This document shows, in pieces, positions 54,305-62,985 of a stretch of DNA of 64,000 nucleotides. The stretch is taken from positions 310,001 through 374,000 of the forward strand of contig NZ_AP024094.1 of NCBI RefSeq assembly GCF_015140455.1, read 5' to 3'. The notes beneath the pieces are model-generated. The model was given only the letters and a program-made list of their open reading frames with translations, was not told the origin of the DNA and searched no databases. This stretch comes from Jeongeupia sp. HS-3. Lineage in GTDB: Bacteria; Pseudomonadota; Gammaproteobacteria; Burkholderiales; Chitinibacteraceae. How positions within the stretch are numbered: position 1 is the first letter of the stretch; every line of letters starts with the position of its first letter. Both the position numbers and the translations under genes were made by a program.

Positions 54305-55426
54305 GTGCTCCCGGGCACGCAGGGATACTGGGGCCATCCCGTTCAATCCAATTCAAGCGCCCGCACCGTGCTCATCCTCCCGAACAGTCCGGAACACGCC
54401 ATTTCGATCCGCGCCAAGGCGCTGACCTTCGAGGCACCGCAGTCGCGCATCCTGCGCGAGCGGGTGCATCTGGTTGCGCCCAGCGATGCCACGGTGCTGA
54501 TCACCGGCGAAAGCGGCACCGGCAAGGAGCTGATCGCCCGGCTGGTGCATACGCTGAGCGAGCGCAAGGCGGCGCCGTTCGTGGCGGTGAACTGCGGCGC
54601 GCTGTCGGAAAACCTGATCGAAAGCGAGCTGTTCGGCCACGAGAAGGGCGCATTCACCGGCGCCGCCGGCGAGCGCACCGGCTGGTTCGAGGCGGCCGAC
54701 GGCGGCTCGCTGTTTCTCGACGAAGTCGGCGATCTGCCGCTGTCGATGCAGGTGAAGCTGCTGCGGGTGCTGCAGGAGCGTGAGGTCGTCCGCGTCGGTT
54801 CGCGCCAGCCGCGCCGCATCGACGTGCGGCTGATCGCAGCGACCAATGTCGATCTGCTGGCGGCCGTGCGCGCGGGGCGGTTCCGCGAGGATCTGTATTA
54901 CCGGCTCAACGTCGCGCCACTGGCGATCGCACCGTTGCGCGAACGCCGCGAGGACATTCCGGCGCTGACCCGGCATTTCCTCGCGCTCTACGCCGGCAAG
55001 TTGCGCATTGGCGTGCCGGCGCTGACCGATGCGGCCCACGAGCGTCTGCTGACGCACCCGTGGCCTGGCAACATCCGCGAGCTGGAGAACGTGATCCACT
55101 ATGCGCTGCTGGTCAGCAGCGGCGATCTGATCGATGCCGACGACCTGCATTTCACCTCGCTGGCGCCGGTTGCGGCGGTACCCGCACCGCGCCCGCAAGC
55201 CGACGGCGCGCCGACGCTGGAAGCGGCGCTGCTGGCGCTGTGCGAGCAGGGTCATCCCGATCTGTGGCGCCATATCGAGGAAACGGTTTACCGCGTGGTC
55301 TACGCCTTTTGCGAAGGCAACACCGTGCAGACATCGCGGCTACTGAACCTGAGCCGCAACATCGTCCGCGCCCGGCTGACGCAGTTCGATGTGCGGTCGC
55401 CGGAGCGGGCGACGGCCGGCGACTGA
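54305..55426 (+). CDS. Sigma-54-dependent activator without sensory domain (SfnR-like)
   Basis: 373 residues from GTG 54305; GTG 54368 is an alternative that starts at the conserved [19 protein letters not shown]. The AAA+ domain has Walker A GESGTGKE (68-75), the sigma-54-contacting GAFTGA (115-120), Walker B SLFLDE (135-140) and the arginine-finger region [12 protein letters not shown] Fis-type HTH ends the protein ([23 protein letters not shown]). There is no receiver, GAF or PAS domain, like SfnR of sulfone/sulfonate metabolism, so activity is probably set by its own expression. It stands between tau genes and the DszB/TonB genes, whose control regions carry -24/-12 promoters. Confidence 0.92.
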   Translation: MLPGTQGYWGHPVQSNSSARTVLILPNSPEHAISIRAKALTFEAPQSRILRERVHLVAPSDATVLITGESGTGKELIARLVHTLSERKAAPFVAVNCGALSENLIESELFGHEKGAFTGAAGERTGWFEAADGGSLFLDEVGDLPLSMQVKLLRVLQEREVVRVGSRQPRRIDVRLIAATNVDLLAAVRAGRFREDLYYRLNVAPLAIAPLRERREDIPALTRHFLALYAGKLRIGVPALTDAAHERLLTHPWPGNIRELENVIHYALLVSSGDLIDADDLHFTSLAPVAAVPAPRPQADGAPTLEAALLALCEQGHPDLWRHIEETVYRVVYAFCEGNTVQTSRLLNLSRNIVRARLTQFDVRSPERATAGD

Positions 55427-55437
55427 GACGGCCGGAA

Positions 55438-56490
55438 TCAGGCCTGTCGCTGGCCGAGGCGGCCCGCTTGCACCGCTTCGAGCGGGCGCGGGTCGATCCA
55501 GTCGTCCAGATCGAAATCCCGCTCGAGAAAGCCCCAGTCCAGCAAAAAGGCCTTGAAATCGGCCAGCGCGGCGATGCCGGCGTCGTCGAGGCCGAGCCCG
55601 AGGTGCTGGTGCAGCCGGTCGCCGTAGGCGCGGCTGACCCACGGTGTATCGATGCCGGTTTCGGCGCTGACGAAGGCCAGCGTTTGGGCCGGATGCGTGC
55701 GCGCCCAGTCGCCGGCGTCGGCGACCAGCCCCAGAAAACCGTGAACGATGTCCGGATGCTGCTGCAGCACGTCGGCGTTGACCGTCAGCGGCCGCGGCGT
55801 GCCGTTGTTATTGCGGATGCGCGGATCGGGGTGGAAACCGATGTCGACGATGATGTGCGCGCCGGTCTCATCGACGGCCTTGAGCCCGTGCGCACCCTTG
55901 ACGTAGATCGCGTCGACGTCGCCACGCAGCAGCGCCGCACATTCGGCCGCGTAGTCGTTGGCCGTCGGCGCCGGCGGGATCGGCGCCGCAGCGCGTGATT
56001 CGACCGGCGCCGCCGGAATGTCGACGAACAGCACGTCATCGTGATCAAGCCCGGCCAGCGACAGCGCATTCAGCGTGCCGCGCAGGGCGGTGGCGCGAAA
56101 CAGGTCGATGCCGTCGTCCGGACGCAGCGGCAGGCCGATGCGTTTGCCCTTGAGCGCGTTCAGTTGCGTGATGCCGCTGTCCGGCCGGGTGATCAGTAGC
56201 TGCGATTCGTCGACCCAGGTCAGCCCGATCACCCTGGTCGCCGCGCCCCGGGCGCGCGCCCAGATCGCCGGCACGCTGCCGCCCTGGCGGAAGGACTGGC
56301 TCAGCGTCCGGAAGCTGCTGCTGCCGGCCGACGGATCGGTCGACTGCAGCGAGCGGATCGCGATGCCGTCGGCGGAAAGCTCGCCGTTCAGCCAGCCCAG
56401 ATGCACGGCGATGCCGAGCGGCGTGGGAACCGGCGAGCGGGCGTAGCTCAGTGAGGAGAGGGGGGATTGCTGTTCGGAAATGTGCGCCAT
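55438..56490 (-). CDS. DszB-like protein with Ser at the catalytic Cys and His positions
   Basis: 350 residues of the DszB/NMT1-like solute-binding fold. The opening YARSPVPTPLGIAVHLGWL aligns with the paralogue at 61929 (YTRCPVPTPLGIAFQQGWL) and with DszB, the 2'-hydroxybiphenyl-2-sulfinate desulfinase. The position of the DszB catalytic Cys is S19, the catalytic His position is S59 (SSSF against ESHF), while the Arg is kept (R68 in SFRQGG). So a Cys-type desulfinase mechanism is not possible; it may bind substrate, sense it, or use other chemistry. There is no signal peptide. Leftward, convergent with the activator gene, with its own sigma-54 promoter. Confidence 0.82.
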   Translation of the reverse strand: MAHISEQQSPLSSLSYARSPVPTPLGIAVHLGWLNGELSADGIAIRSLQSTDPSAGSSSFRTLSQSFRQGGSVPAIWARARGAATRVIGLTWVDESQLLITRPDSGITQLNALKGKRIGLPLRPDDGIDLFRATALRGTLNALSLAGLDHDDVLFVDIPAAPVESRAAAPIPPAPTANDYAAECAALLRGDVDAIYVKGAHGLKAVDETGAHIIVDIGFHPDPRIRNNNGTPRPLTVNADVLQQHPDIVHGFLGLVADAGDWARTHPAQTLAFVSAETGIDTPWVSRAYGDRLHQHLGLGLDDAGIAALADFKAFLLDWGFLERDFDLDDWIDPRPLEAVQAGRLGQRQA

Positions 56491-56563
56491 TCGGTGCTCG
56501 CTGTCGGTTGGAAAGCGTCCGGCGGGCCGGCATCGGGCCCTACCGGGACGAAGGGAAAACCAA

Positions 56564-56578
56564 GCAATAAGCAAGCCA
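56564..56578 (-). promoter_or_regulatory. Sigma-54 promoter of the leftward DszB-like gene
   Basis: On the minus strand TGGCTTGCTTATTGC has the -24 GG and -12 GC exactly 10 nt apart and a good match to TGGCAC-N5-TTGC. It predicts a transcript start about 60 nt before ATG 56490. Confidence 0.72.
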
Positions 56579-56652
56579 CCATGGCAGCACGCCGGCCGGC
56601 ATCGTCCGGGCCGGGGCGGGCTGCTGGATTCCGCGCAGCGTCTGCTGGCCGG

Positions 56653-56670
56653 GTGGTGGCCAGCCACCAC
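56653..56670. promoter_or_regulatory. Activator site UAS1
   Basis: GTGGTGGC-CA-GCCACCAC is a perfect 8+8 palindrome containing TGGTG-N6-CACCA. It lies about 75-90 bp upstream of the leftward sigma-54 promoter. Confidence 0.7.
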
Positions 56671-56709
56671 TTCGGTGTGTTTGGCCACGTGTCCCGCTGC
56701 GCTACGGCA

Positions 56710-56725
56710 TGGTGGCCAACCACCA
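56710..56725. promoter_or_regulatory. Activator site UAS2
   Basis: TGGTGGCCAACCACCA is a second TGGTG-N6-CACCA palindrome, 56 bp centre-to-centre from UAS1 and about 98 bp upstream of the rightward sigma-54 promoter. Confidence 0.7.
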
Positions 56726-56822
56726 CCCCGTCACCAATCCCGGTGGCAAGCGCAACAGCCGGAGATGGGGCTTGATCCGCCGATTTTCTACATGTCTTTG
56801 AAAATGAACGATTTTGTCGTTC

Positions 56823-56837
56823 TGGCACGCGGATTGC
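56823..56837 (+). promoter_or_regulatory. Sigma-54 promoter of the TonB-dependent receptor gene
   Basis: TGGCACGCGGATTGC matches the TGGCACG-N4-TTGC consensus at every defined position with correct 10-nt GG-GC spacing. It lies about 90 bp before ATG 56925. Confidence 0.85.
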
Positions 56838-56924
56838 GAAGCATGAACCGGTTTGTCACTTAAGCGACGTCCCGATCCAGGGGCGCGCAATGCATCCGAT
56901 TCTTGCTTCAGGGAGCAATCACTC

Positions 56925-59159
56925 ATGCAACACCTTCGTCAACGCAAGCTGGCCGCGCTGATCGCCATCGGCTTTGCCGGCACGCTCGCCGGGCCGGTGC
57001 AGGCACAGGACGCCACGACCGCCGCAAAAAATCCGGATGGCGTCGAGCTGTCGTCGGTCGTCGTCACCGCGCTGCGGCGCGAGCAGGGCATTCAGGACGT
57101 CCCGGTCGCGGTGACCGCAGTCGGCGGCAACGAGGTTCGCAACAGCGAACTGCGCACCGTCAACGACATCACCCGCTACGTGCCCAACTTCAATGGCCAG
57201 TCGACCGAGGGGCGCGAGCGGCCGCGCTGGTTCCTGCGCGGCGTCGGCAGCAACGATCCGTCGCCGACCTCGCTGAGCCCGATCGGCTTCTATCTCGACG
57301 ATGTCTACCTGAACAACGTGTTCGGCCAGGGCGTGCCGCTGTTCGACCTTGAACGCGTCGAGGTGCTGCGCGGGCCGCAGGGCACGCTGTGGGGCAAGAA
57401 CACCATCGGTGGCGCGATCAACGTGCTGTCGAAGAAGCCCGGCTTCGATACCGACGGCTACGCCAAGCTCGGCTTCGGCAACAACAGCAGCAATGTGTTC
57501 GAAGCCGCGGTCGGCGCGCCGATTGTCGACGAGCGTCTGGCGGCGCGCGTGTCGGTCTACCACGAGCAGGGCGACAGTTCGATCACCAACGACTACACCG
57601 GCGAGCAGTTCGGCAGCTTCAAGGACAACGCCGTGCGGGCGCAGTTGCTGGCGCTGACCTCGGACGATTCGGACCTGTTGCTGAACGTGCATGCCCGCAA
57701 GTACAGCGGCGCGGGCAACCCGTGGCGCAGCACCGGCATCTTCAAGGGCAAGGATCTGTACGGCTTTGCCGCATCGCCCGATGTCGATCATGTTTCGCTC
57801 AACGCGCCGTCGAGCGACGATATCGAAACCCGTGGCGCGGCGCTGACCGGCCACTGGACGCTGGGACAGGGGATCACGCTGACGTCGATCACCGGTTATG
57901 AAGGCGTCGACCGCGAGTTCTTCGGCGACAACGATGCATCGCCGAACGAGGTGGCGCGCGGCCACAGCAGCCTGAGCTCGGGCCAGTGGTCGCAGGAATT
58001 CCGGCTGACCTCGTCGCCGAAGCAGGCGCTGACGTGGATCGCCGGCCTGCACCTGTTCGGCGAAAACCTTGATTCGGATGCCCAGACCGGCACGCTCGCC
58101 AACGGCCCCAAGGGTGCCGCCGGTACCGCGTTCCAGCGGACCTGGTTCAATCAGGATACCGACAGCCAGGCGATTTTCGGCAGCGCGACCTACAACGTGA
58201 CCGACCGCTTCAACGTCACCGCTGGGCTGCGCTGGACCCGCGAGCGCAAGACGATCGACCTGCACGGCGTGACCGCCAAACCGGGCATCGTGCTCGGCGA
58301 TTCGGGCAACTGGTGGCAGCAGGGTAGCGACGGCCTGCCGGTCACGCTGTCGCAGCAGCAAGACAACACCTGGTCGGCGCCGACGTGGGATTTCTCGCCC
58401 GAATACCGGCTGAGCGACAACGCCATGGTGTTCGCGCGCATCGCGCACGGATTCCGTTCCGGCGGCTACAACACCGGCGCCGATGGCGATGCGTCGTTCA
58501 ACACGGTCGATCCGGAATACCTGACCGAGTATTCGCTCGGCCTCAAGAGCGCGTGGTTCGACAAGCGGCTGATCTTCAACGCCACGGCGTTCCACTACGA
58601 CTACAAGGACATGCAGGTGTTCGCGCTGGCGCCGTCGCCGCTGGGCACCGGCGACAGCGTGGCGACGCTGTCGAATGCCGGCAAGGGCCGTGCCGACGGG
58701 CTGGAGCTCGAGTTCAAGGCCCAGCCGACGCGCGCGCTGAGCCTGTACACCAACCTCGGCTTCCTGCGCACCAAGTTCACCGAGTTCGATAACGTCCCCG
58801 GAGCGGTCGGCAATTCGTTCGCCCGCGCGCCGAAAACGACGGCCGGCTTCGGCGGCGAATACCGCTTGCCGCTGGCCAATGGCGCGCTGTCGCTCGGCGG
58901 TGACCTGATCTATCGCGCCAAGGAGTACTTCAGCGCAACACGCCAGACCGACGCGAACCTGTGGCAGGACGGCTATACGCTGATCAACGCGCGCCTTGCC
59001 TACTTCGCGCTTGGCGACAAGTACAGCGTCACGCTGTGGGGCAACAACCTGTCCGACAAGCAGTACAAGAAGCTCGGCCTCGTGCCGTCCTACGGCGCCT
59101 ATCAGTCGCTGTGGGGCGACGAGCGCACCTTCGGCCTGACCTTCACCGGCAAGCTCTGA
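56925..59159 (+). CDS. TonB-dependent outer-membrane receptor
   Basis: 744 residues with a signal peptide (AALIAIGFAGTLAGPVQAQ), a TonB-box-like VELSSVVVTA and a plug domain (DVPVAVTAVGGNEVRNSELRTVNDITRYVPNF, ERVEVLRGPQGTLWGKNTIGGAINV). A 22-strand barrel ends in RTFGLTFTGKL with a C-terminal Leu. The plug resembles receptors for non-siderophore substrates (FecA/CirA-like with GxGSxDPSPTSLSPIG). Start ATG 56925 follows AGGGAG. Given its neighbours, sigma-54 promoter and dedicated TonB-ExbB, it probably imports a sulfur-containing organic compound. The ligand is unknown. Confidence 0.93.
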   Translation: MQHLRQRKLAALIAIGFAGTLAGPVQAQDATTAAKNPDGVELSSVVVTALRREQGIQDVPVAVTAVGGNEVRNSELRTVNDITRYVPNFNGQSTEGRERPRWFLRGVGSNDPSPTSLSPIGFYLDDVYLNNVFGQGVPLFDLERVEVLRGPQGTLWGKNTIGGAINVLSKKPGFDTDGYAKLGFGNNSSNVFEAAVGAPIVDERLAARVSVYHEQGDSSITNDYTGEQFGSFKDNAVRAQLLALTSDDSDLLLNVHARKYSGAGNPWRSTGIFKGKDLYGFAASPDVDHVSLNAPSSDDIETRGAALTGHWTLGQGITLTSITGYEGVDREFFGDNDASPNEVARGHSSLSSGQWSQEFRLTSSPKQALTWIAGLHLFGENLDSDAQTGTLANGPKGAAGTAFQRTWFNQDTDSQAIFGSATYNVTDRFNVTAGLRWTRERKTIDLHGVTAKPGIVLGDSGNWWQQGSDGLPVTLSQQQDNTWSAPTWDFSPEYRLSDNAMVFARIAHGFRSGGYNTGADGDASFNTVDPEYLTEYSLGLKSAWFDKRLIFNATAFHYDYKDMQVFALAPSPLGTGDSVATLSNAGKGRADGLELEFKAQPTRALSLYTNLGFLRTKFTEFDNVPGAVGNSFARAPKTTAGFGGEYRLPLANGALSLGGDLIYRAKEYFSATRQTDANLWQDGYTLINARLAYFALGDKYSVTLWGNNLSDKQYKKLGLVPSYGAYQSLWGDERTFGLTFTGKL

Positions 59160-59160
59160 G

Positions 59161-59199
59161 CCGTGTCCGCAGCCGGGCCTTCGGGCTCGGCCGGCACGG
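59161..59199 (+). promoter_or_regulatory. Large hairpin after the receptor gene
   Basis: CCGTG (59161-59165) and CACGG (59195-59199) enclose a GC-rich stem capped by a TTCG tetraloop. There is no T-run, so it may be a stability or attenuation hairpin before the M20 gene. Confidence 0.5.
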
Positions 59200-59244
59200 G
59201 TTGACCCTCGCGGCCGCGACGCGGCCGGCGCACGGATTCTCCTC

Positions 59245-60546
59245 ATGAAAACTTCCCTGATCGCGCTGCTGCTGGCCTTCGCCGGCACCGCGCAAGCCGG
59301 CGGTACGCCGGACGGGTTGGCGCTCGATGCCGACATCGCCCGGATCGAGCCGCAAGTGATCGCCTGGCGGCACGACATCCACCAGCACCCGGAACTGGGC
59401 AACCGCGAGTTCCGCACCGCGGCGCTGGTGGCCGATGCGCTGAAAAAGCTCGGGTACACGGTTCAGACCGGCGTTGCCGGTACCGGCGTCGTTGCCGTGC
59501 TGCGCGGCGACCGGCCGGGGCCGACCGTGGCCTTGCGTGCCGAGCTCGATGCCTTGCCGGTGACCGAGCCGGCCGGACTGCCATTCGCGTCGGCGGTGCG
59601 CAGGCAGTGGAACGGCCGTGACGTCGGCGTGATGCACGCCTGCGGCCACGACGCGCATGTGGCGATGGCGCTCGGCGTAGCGACGCTGCTGGCGCAGCGG
59701 CGCGCGCAGCTGCACGGCACGGTCAAGCTGGTGTTCCAGCCCGCCGAGGAAGGCCCGCCCGATGGCGAGGAGGGCGGCGCGGCGCTGATGATCAAACAGG
59801 GCGTGCTCACCGACCCGAAGCCGGACGTGTTCTTCGGCCTGCACGTCGGCCCCGGACCGTCGGGCAGCGTGTCGCTGAGTCGCGAACGCGTTACCGCCGG
59901 TTCGGACACCTTCGTTACCCGCATCGTCGGCCGGCAGACGCACGCGGCATTTCCGTGGGCGGGGATCGATCCGGTGGTGCTGGCGGCGCAGGTGACGCTG
60001 GCGTGGCAGACGATACCGAGCCGCCAGTCCGACCTGCAGGCGCAGGGCGCGCCGGTGATCAGCATCGGCCGCATCAACGGCGGCGTGCGGCAGAACATCA
60101 TTCCCGAAGACGTCACGCTCGAAGGCACCGTGCGCACGGTGACGCCGGCACAGCGCGACGCGGTGCTGGCGCGCCTGCAGCAGGCCGCCAGCAGCATCGC
60201 AGCCAGCGCCGGCGGGCGGGCCGAAACGCGGATCACCGAAGGCTATCCGTCCGGACGCAACGACGCCGCGCTGGTCGATCGCTACCTGCCGCTGCTGCAG
60301 GCGCTGGCACCAAGCGGCCAGGTCGCGCTGACCGGGGGCAGCTACGCCGCCGACGATTTCGCCTATTTCTCCCGCGCCGTGCCGGCGCTCTTCGTCGGCC
60401 TTGGCGTTACGCCGCCCAGTATCGCGCCGGAGGCCGCCGCGCCGAACCATTCCCCGGGGTTTCTGGTGGACGACGCCGCGCTGCGCGTCGGCGTGCGCGT
60501 GCAGGCCGGGCTGATGCTGGCTGCGCTCGGCGCGACCGGCTCATGA
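59245..60546 (+). CDS. Exported M20-family amidohydrolase
   Basis: 433 residues with a signal peptide (MKTSLIALLLAFAGTAQAG). It is an M20D-type amidohydrolase (aminoacylase/IAA-amino-acid hydrolase group). The metal motif is VMHACGHDAHVAMALG (H131, C133, H135, D136) and the catalytic glutamates are in FQPAEEG (E168, E169). Later blocks are FGLHVGPGPSG and GRINGGVRQNIIPEDVTLEGTVRT. Such enzymes split N-acyl or N-aroyl amino acids. Between a receptor gene and a sulfonate-type monooxygenase gene it may release a sulfur compound, such as taurine or a sulfonated amine, from an amide conjugate in the periplasm (inference). Confidence 0.92.
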   Translation: MKTSLIALLLAFAGTAQAGGTPDGLALDADIARIEPQVIAWRHDIHQHPELGNREFRTAALVADALKKLGYTVQTGVAGTGVVAVLRGDRPGPTVALRAELDALPVTEPAGLPFASAVRRQWNGRDVGVMHACGHDAHVAMALGVATLLAQRRAQLHGTVKLVFQPAEEGPPDGEEGGAALMIKQGVLTDPKPDVFFGLHVGPGPSGSVSLSRERVTAGSDTFVTRIVGRQTHAAFPWAGIDPVVLAAQVTLAWQTIPSRQSDLQAQGAPVISIGRINGGVRQNIIPEDVTLEGTVRTVTPAQRDAVLARLQQAASSIAASAGGRAETRITEGYPSGRNDAALVDRYLPLLQALAPSGQVALTGGSYAADDFAYFSRAVPALFVGLGVTPPSIAPEAAAPNHSPGFLVDDAALRVGVRVQAGLMLAALGATGS

Positions 60547-60550
60547 GGGG

Positions 60551-60566
60551 TGGTGCTGGATCACCA
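60551..60566. promoter_or_regulatory. Activator site UAS3
   Basis: TGGTGCTGGATCACCA is a third TGGTG-N6-CACCA site, just after the M20 stop and about 120 bp upstream of the next sigma-54 promoter. A half-site CACCA follows at 60573-60577. Confidence 0.68.
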
Positions 60567-60684
60567 GTCGCTCACCAGTCGGCTGTCGCTTGCGCAGCAG
60601 CGCACCGGTGGTCCGGCCATGGTAGGGCTCCTTATTTCTGAAAATATCGTTTCAAAACATATTGTTATTCCGTATTTGAAGGCC

Positions 60685-60700
60685 TGGCACGGTTGCTGCT
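60685..60700 (+). promoter_or_regulatory. Sigma-54 promoter of the monooxygenase gene
   Basis: TGGCACGGTTGCTGCT has a perfect -24 TGGCAC and a -12 GC at the required 10-nt spacing (CTGCT instead of TTGCT). It lies about 55 bp before the monooxygenase start. Confidence 0.75.
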
Positions 60701-60752
60701 AACCATAGGATCAAAGCCCGTCGCGGCATTCGTTCACCTGCAAGGATTCATG

Positions 60753-61922
60753 ATGTCCCTCGATTTTCTCTGGCGTCTTCCGCAACACGGCGACGGCCGC
60801 CGTGCCCATGATCTGCACACCCGTGGCGAATGGAACCGCCAGACCGGCTCGCGCGTTGCGCCCAAGGTCGACAACGACGATTTCGGCTACATCGACTATC
60901 TGGCGCAAGTGGCGCGCGCGGCCGAGATCAACGGTTTTCACGGCGCGCTGATCCCGATCTTCCGCATGACCGAGGAACCGTGGGTCGTCGCCGCGGCACT
61001 GGCGCGTGAAACCCGCCGCCTGCGGCTGCTGATCGCGCTGCAACCGCACTTCATCCAGCCCGCCTACGCGGCACAGATGTCGGCCAGCCTGCAGCGCATT
61101 TCGCGCGGCCGGGTCGAGTGGAATGTGATCAGCGGCGGCGATCCGGTCGCCCAGCGCGGCTACGGCGATTTCAGCGCGCATGACGAGCGCTATGCGCGCA
61201 CCGAGGAATTCCTCGACGTCGTCCGCGGCGTCAGTGCCGGCGCGCCGTTCGATTACGACGGCAAGCACTATCGCGTCGAAGGCGGCGGCCTGCTGCATCC
61301 GCTGGACGCCCAGCCGGTGCCGCAGATCTATCTGGCCGGCGCCAGCGACGCGGCGATGCGTGTGGCCGGCAAGCATGGCGATATCCATCTGACCTGGGGC
61401 GAGCCGCTGGCGAAGCAGCAGGAAGTGATCGACAAGACCTGCCGGACGCTCGACGCGCTCGGCATCGAACGCGAGATCCGTTTCGGCATGCGTATCGACG
61501 TGCTGGCGCGCGAAACCGAGGAACAGGCGTGGGCCGAGCTGCGGCAGATGTACGCGACGGTGAGCGACACGACGCGCGGTTTCGGCTTCGGTGGCCAGCG
61601 CGGCAAGTCCGAGTCGGTCGGCGCGGCGCGGCAGCAGGCGCTGCACGGCGGCAGCCAGCATTTCGACGATCTGACCGTCGGCCCCAATATCTGGGCCGGG
61701 ATGTCGCAGATTCGCGGTGGCCCCGGTTGCGTGCTGGTCGGCAGCCACGAGCAGGTGGCCGAGCGGCTGGCCGAGTATGTCGATATCGGCGTCAGCTCCT
61801 TCATCCTCGCCAGCAATCCGCACCTCGAAGAGGCCTACCGCGTCGGCGAGGAAGTGCTGCCGCTGGTCGCGCAGGCGGCCCGGCGCAGCGTGGCGACTAC
61901 ACCGCTGGCTGCAGTGGCCTAG
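60753..61922 (+). CDS. SsuD-like FMNH2-dependent sulfonate/sulfone monooxygenase
   Basis: 389 residues, bacterial luciferase-like (LLM) flavin monooxygenase. The start SLDFLWRLPQHGDGR and RGRVEWNVISGGDPVAQRGYGDFSAHDERYARTEEFL resemble SsuD/SfnG. FIQPAYAAQMSASLQRIS and VGSHEQVAERLAEYVDIGVSSFILASNPH support the group. With reduced FMN and O2 such enzymes cleave C-S bonds in sulfonates to release sulfite, or oxidise sulfones to sulfinates. No flavin reductase is adjacent. ATG 60753 is preferred over 60750 because AAGGA at 60742-60746 is better spaced. The DszB-like gene follows 6 bp later, so the pair could act in sequence. Confidence 0.9.
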   Translation: MSLDFLWRLPQHGDGRRAHDLHTRGEWNRQTGSRVAPKVDNDDFGYIDYLAQVARAAEINGFHGALIPIFRMTEEPWVVAAALARETRRLRLLIALQPHFIQPAYAAQMSASLQRISRGRVEWNVISGGDPVAQRGYGDFSAHDERYARTEEFLDVVRGVSAGAPFDYDGKHYRVEGGGLLHPLDAQPVPQIYLAGASDAAMRVAGKHGDIHLTWGEPLAKQQEVIDKTCRTLDALGIEREIRFGMRIDVLARETEEQAWAELRQMYATVSDTTRGFGFGGQRGKSESVGAARQQALHGGSQHFDDLTVGPNIWAGMSQIRGGPGCVLVGSHEQVAERLAEYVDIGVSSFILASNPHLEEAYRVGEEVLPLVAQAARRSVATTPLAAVA

Positions 61923-61928
61923 GGGGCG

Positions 61929-62972
61929 ATGATGAGTATCGATACGCTCTGGTACACCCGCTGCCCGGTGCCGACGCCGCTGGGTATCGCCTTCCAGCAA
62001 GGCTGGTTGCAGGACGCTTTCCGGCCCGACGGCATCACCGTGCGCTCGCTGCAGGACACCGCCGATCCCGCGCTGCGCGAATCGCACTTCGATCACACGC
62101 TGGCGCACTCGTTCCGCCAGGGCGGCAACATCCCGGCGATCTGGGCCCGTGCGCGCGGTGCGACCACGCGGGTGATCGGCCTGTCGTGGACCGACGAATT
62201 CCAGGGCATCGTCACGCTGCCGGGCAGCGGGATTGCGGACATCACCGGGCTGCGCGGCCGCCGGCTCGGCCTGCCGAAGCACGCGATCAGCATCGATTTC
62301 ACCCGCGCTGCCGCACTCAAGGGCTACGAGAGCGCGCTGGCGCTCGAAGCGATCGGCCTGCACGAGGTCGAGCTGGTCGACCTGCGCGACCCGCCGCCGG
62401 ACGAGCAGGGCGACCAGCCGCTGTATCCGAGTCCCTTCGGCGGCGGCCGTCGCCACGGTTATCTGAACGAGGTGCAGGCGCTGCTGCGCGGCGAGGTCGA
62501 CGCGGTCTTCGTCAAGGGCGTGCTCGGCCTGCAGACGGTGCACATGCTCGGCGCCCACGTCGTCACCGACCTCGGCCGGCATCCCGATCCGCTGGTGCGC
62601 AACGGCAACGGTACGCCGCGCACGCTGACGGTCGACCAGGCGCTGATCGATGCCCGGCCGGATTTGATCGCGCGCTTTCTCGGCCAGGTGGTTGCCGCCG
62701 GCGAGTGGGCGCTGGCGCATCCGCATGACGCCGTCGCCTACATCGGCCGCGAAACCGATGCGTCGGACGAATGGGTGCGCTACGCCTACGGCCGCAACGT
62801 GCATACGCAGCTGCAGACCGATCTGGCCGCGACGTCGATTGCCGGGCTGAAGACCTTCAAGGACTTCCTGTTGCGGCACGGCTTTCTCACCGCCGACGTC
62901 GACATTGACGCGTGGATAGACCCGGCGCCGCTGGCCGCGCTGAGCGAACGCACGCGGCGGATTTTTGCATGA
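61929..62972 (+). CDS. DszB-like desulfinase with intact Cys-His-Arg triad
   Basis: 347 residues. It opens YTRCPVPTPLGIAFQQGWL, matching the DszB (2'-hydroxybiphenyl-2-sulfinate desulfinase) nucleophile region with C12 at the catalytic position. H53 in ESHFDHT and R63 in SFRQGGNIPAIWARARG align with the other DszB active-site residues. The fold is that of NMT1/THI5-like solute-binding proteins, but no signal peptide is present, which favours a cytoplasmic enzyme. It lies 6 bp after the flavin monooxygenase gene and 13 bp before tonB. ATG 61932 is an alternative start closer to the right distance from AGGGGG. The likely reaction is sulfinate hydrolysis to sulfite; the substrate is unknown. Confidence 0.82.
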   Translation: MMSIDTLWYTRCPVPTPLGIAFQQGWLQDAFRPDGITVRSLQDTADPALRESHFDHTLAHSFRQGGNIPAIWARARGATTRVIGLSWTDEFQGIVTLPGSGIADITGLRGRRLGLPKHAISIDFTRAAALKGYESALALEAIGLHEVELVDLRDPPPDEQGDQPLYPSPFGGGRRHGYLNEVQALLRGEVDAVFVKGVLGLQTVHMLGAHVVTDLGRHPDPLVRNGNGTPRTLTVDQALIDARPDLIARFLGQVVAAGEWALAHPHDAVAYIGRETDASDEWVRYAYGRNVHTQLQTDLAATSIAGLKTFKDFLLRHGFLTADVDIDAWIDPAPLAALSERTRRIFA

Positions 62973-62985
62973 GCAGGAGAACGCA

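Noticed and set aside
56919-59459. An 846-codon antisense frame opposite the TonB receptor and part of the M20 gene
   Set aside because: No family features; the receptor and M20 frames carry signal peptides and catalytic motifs.
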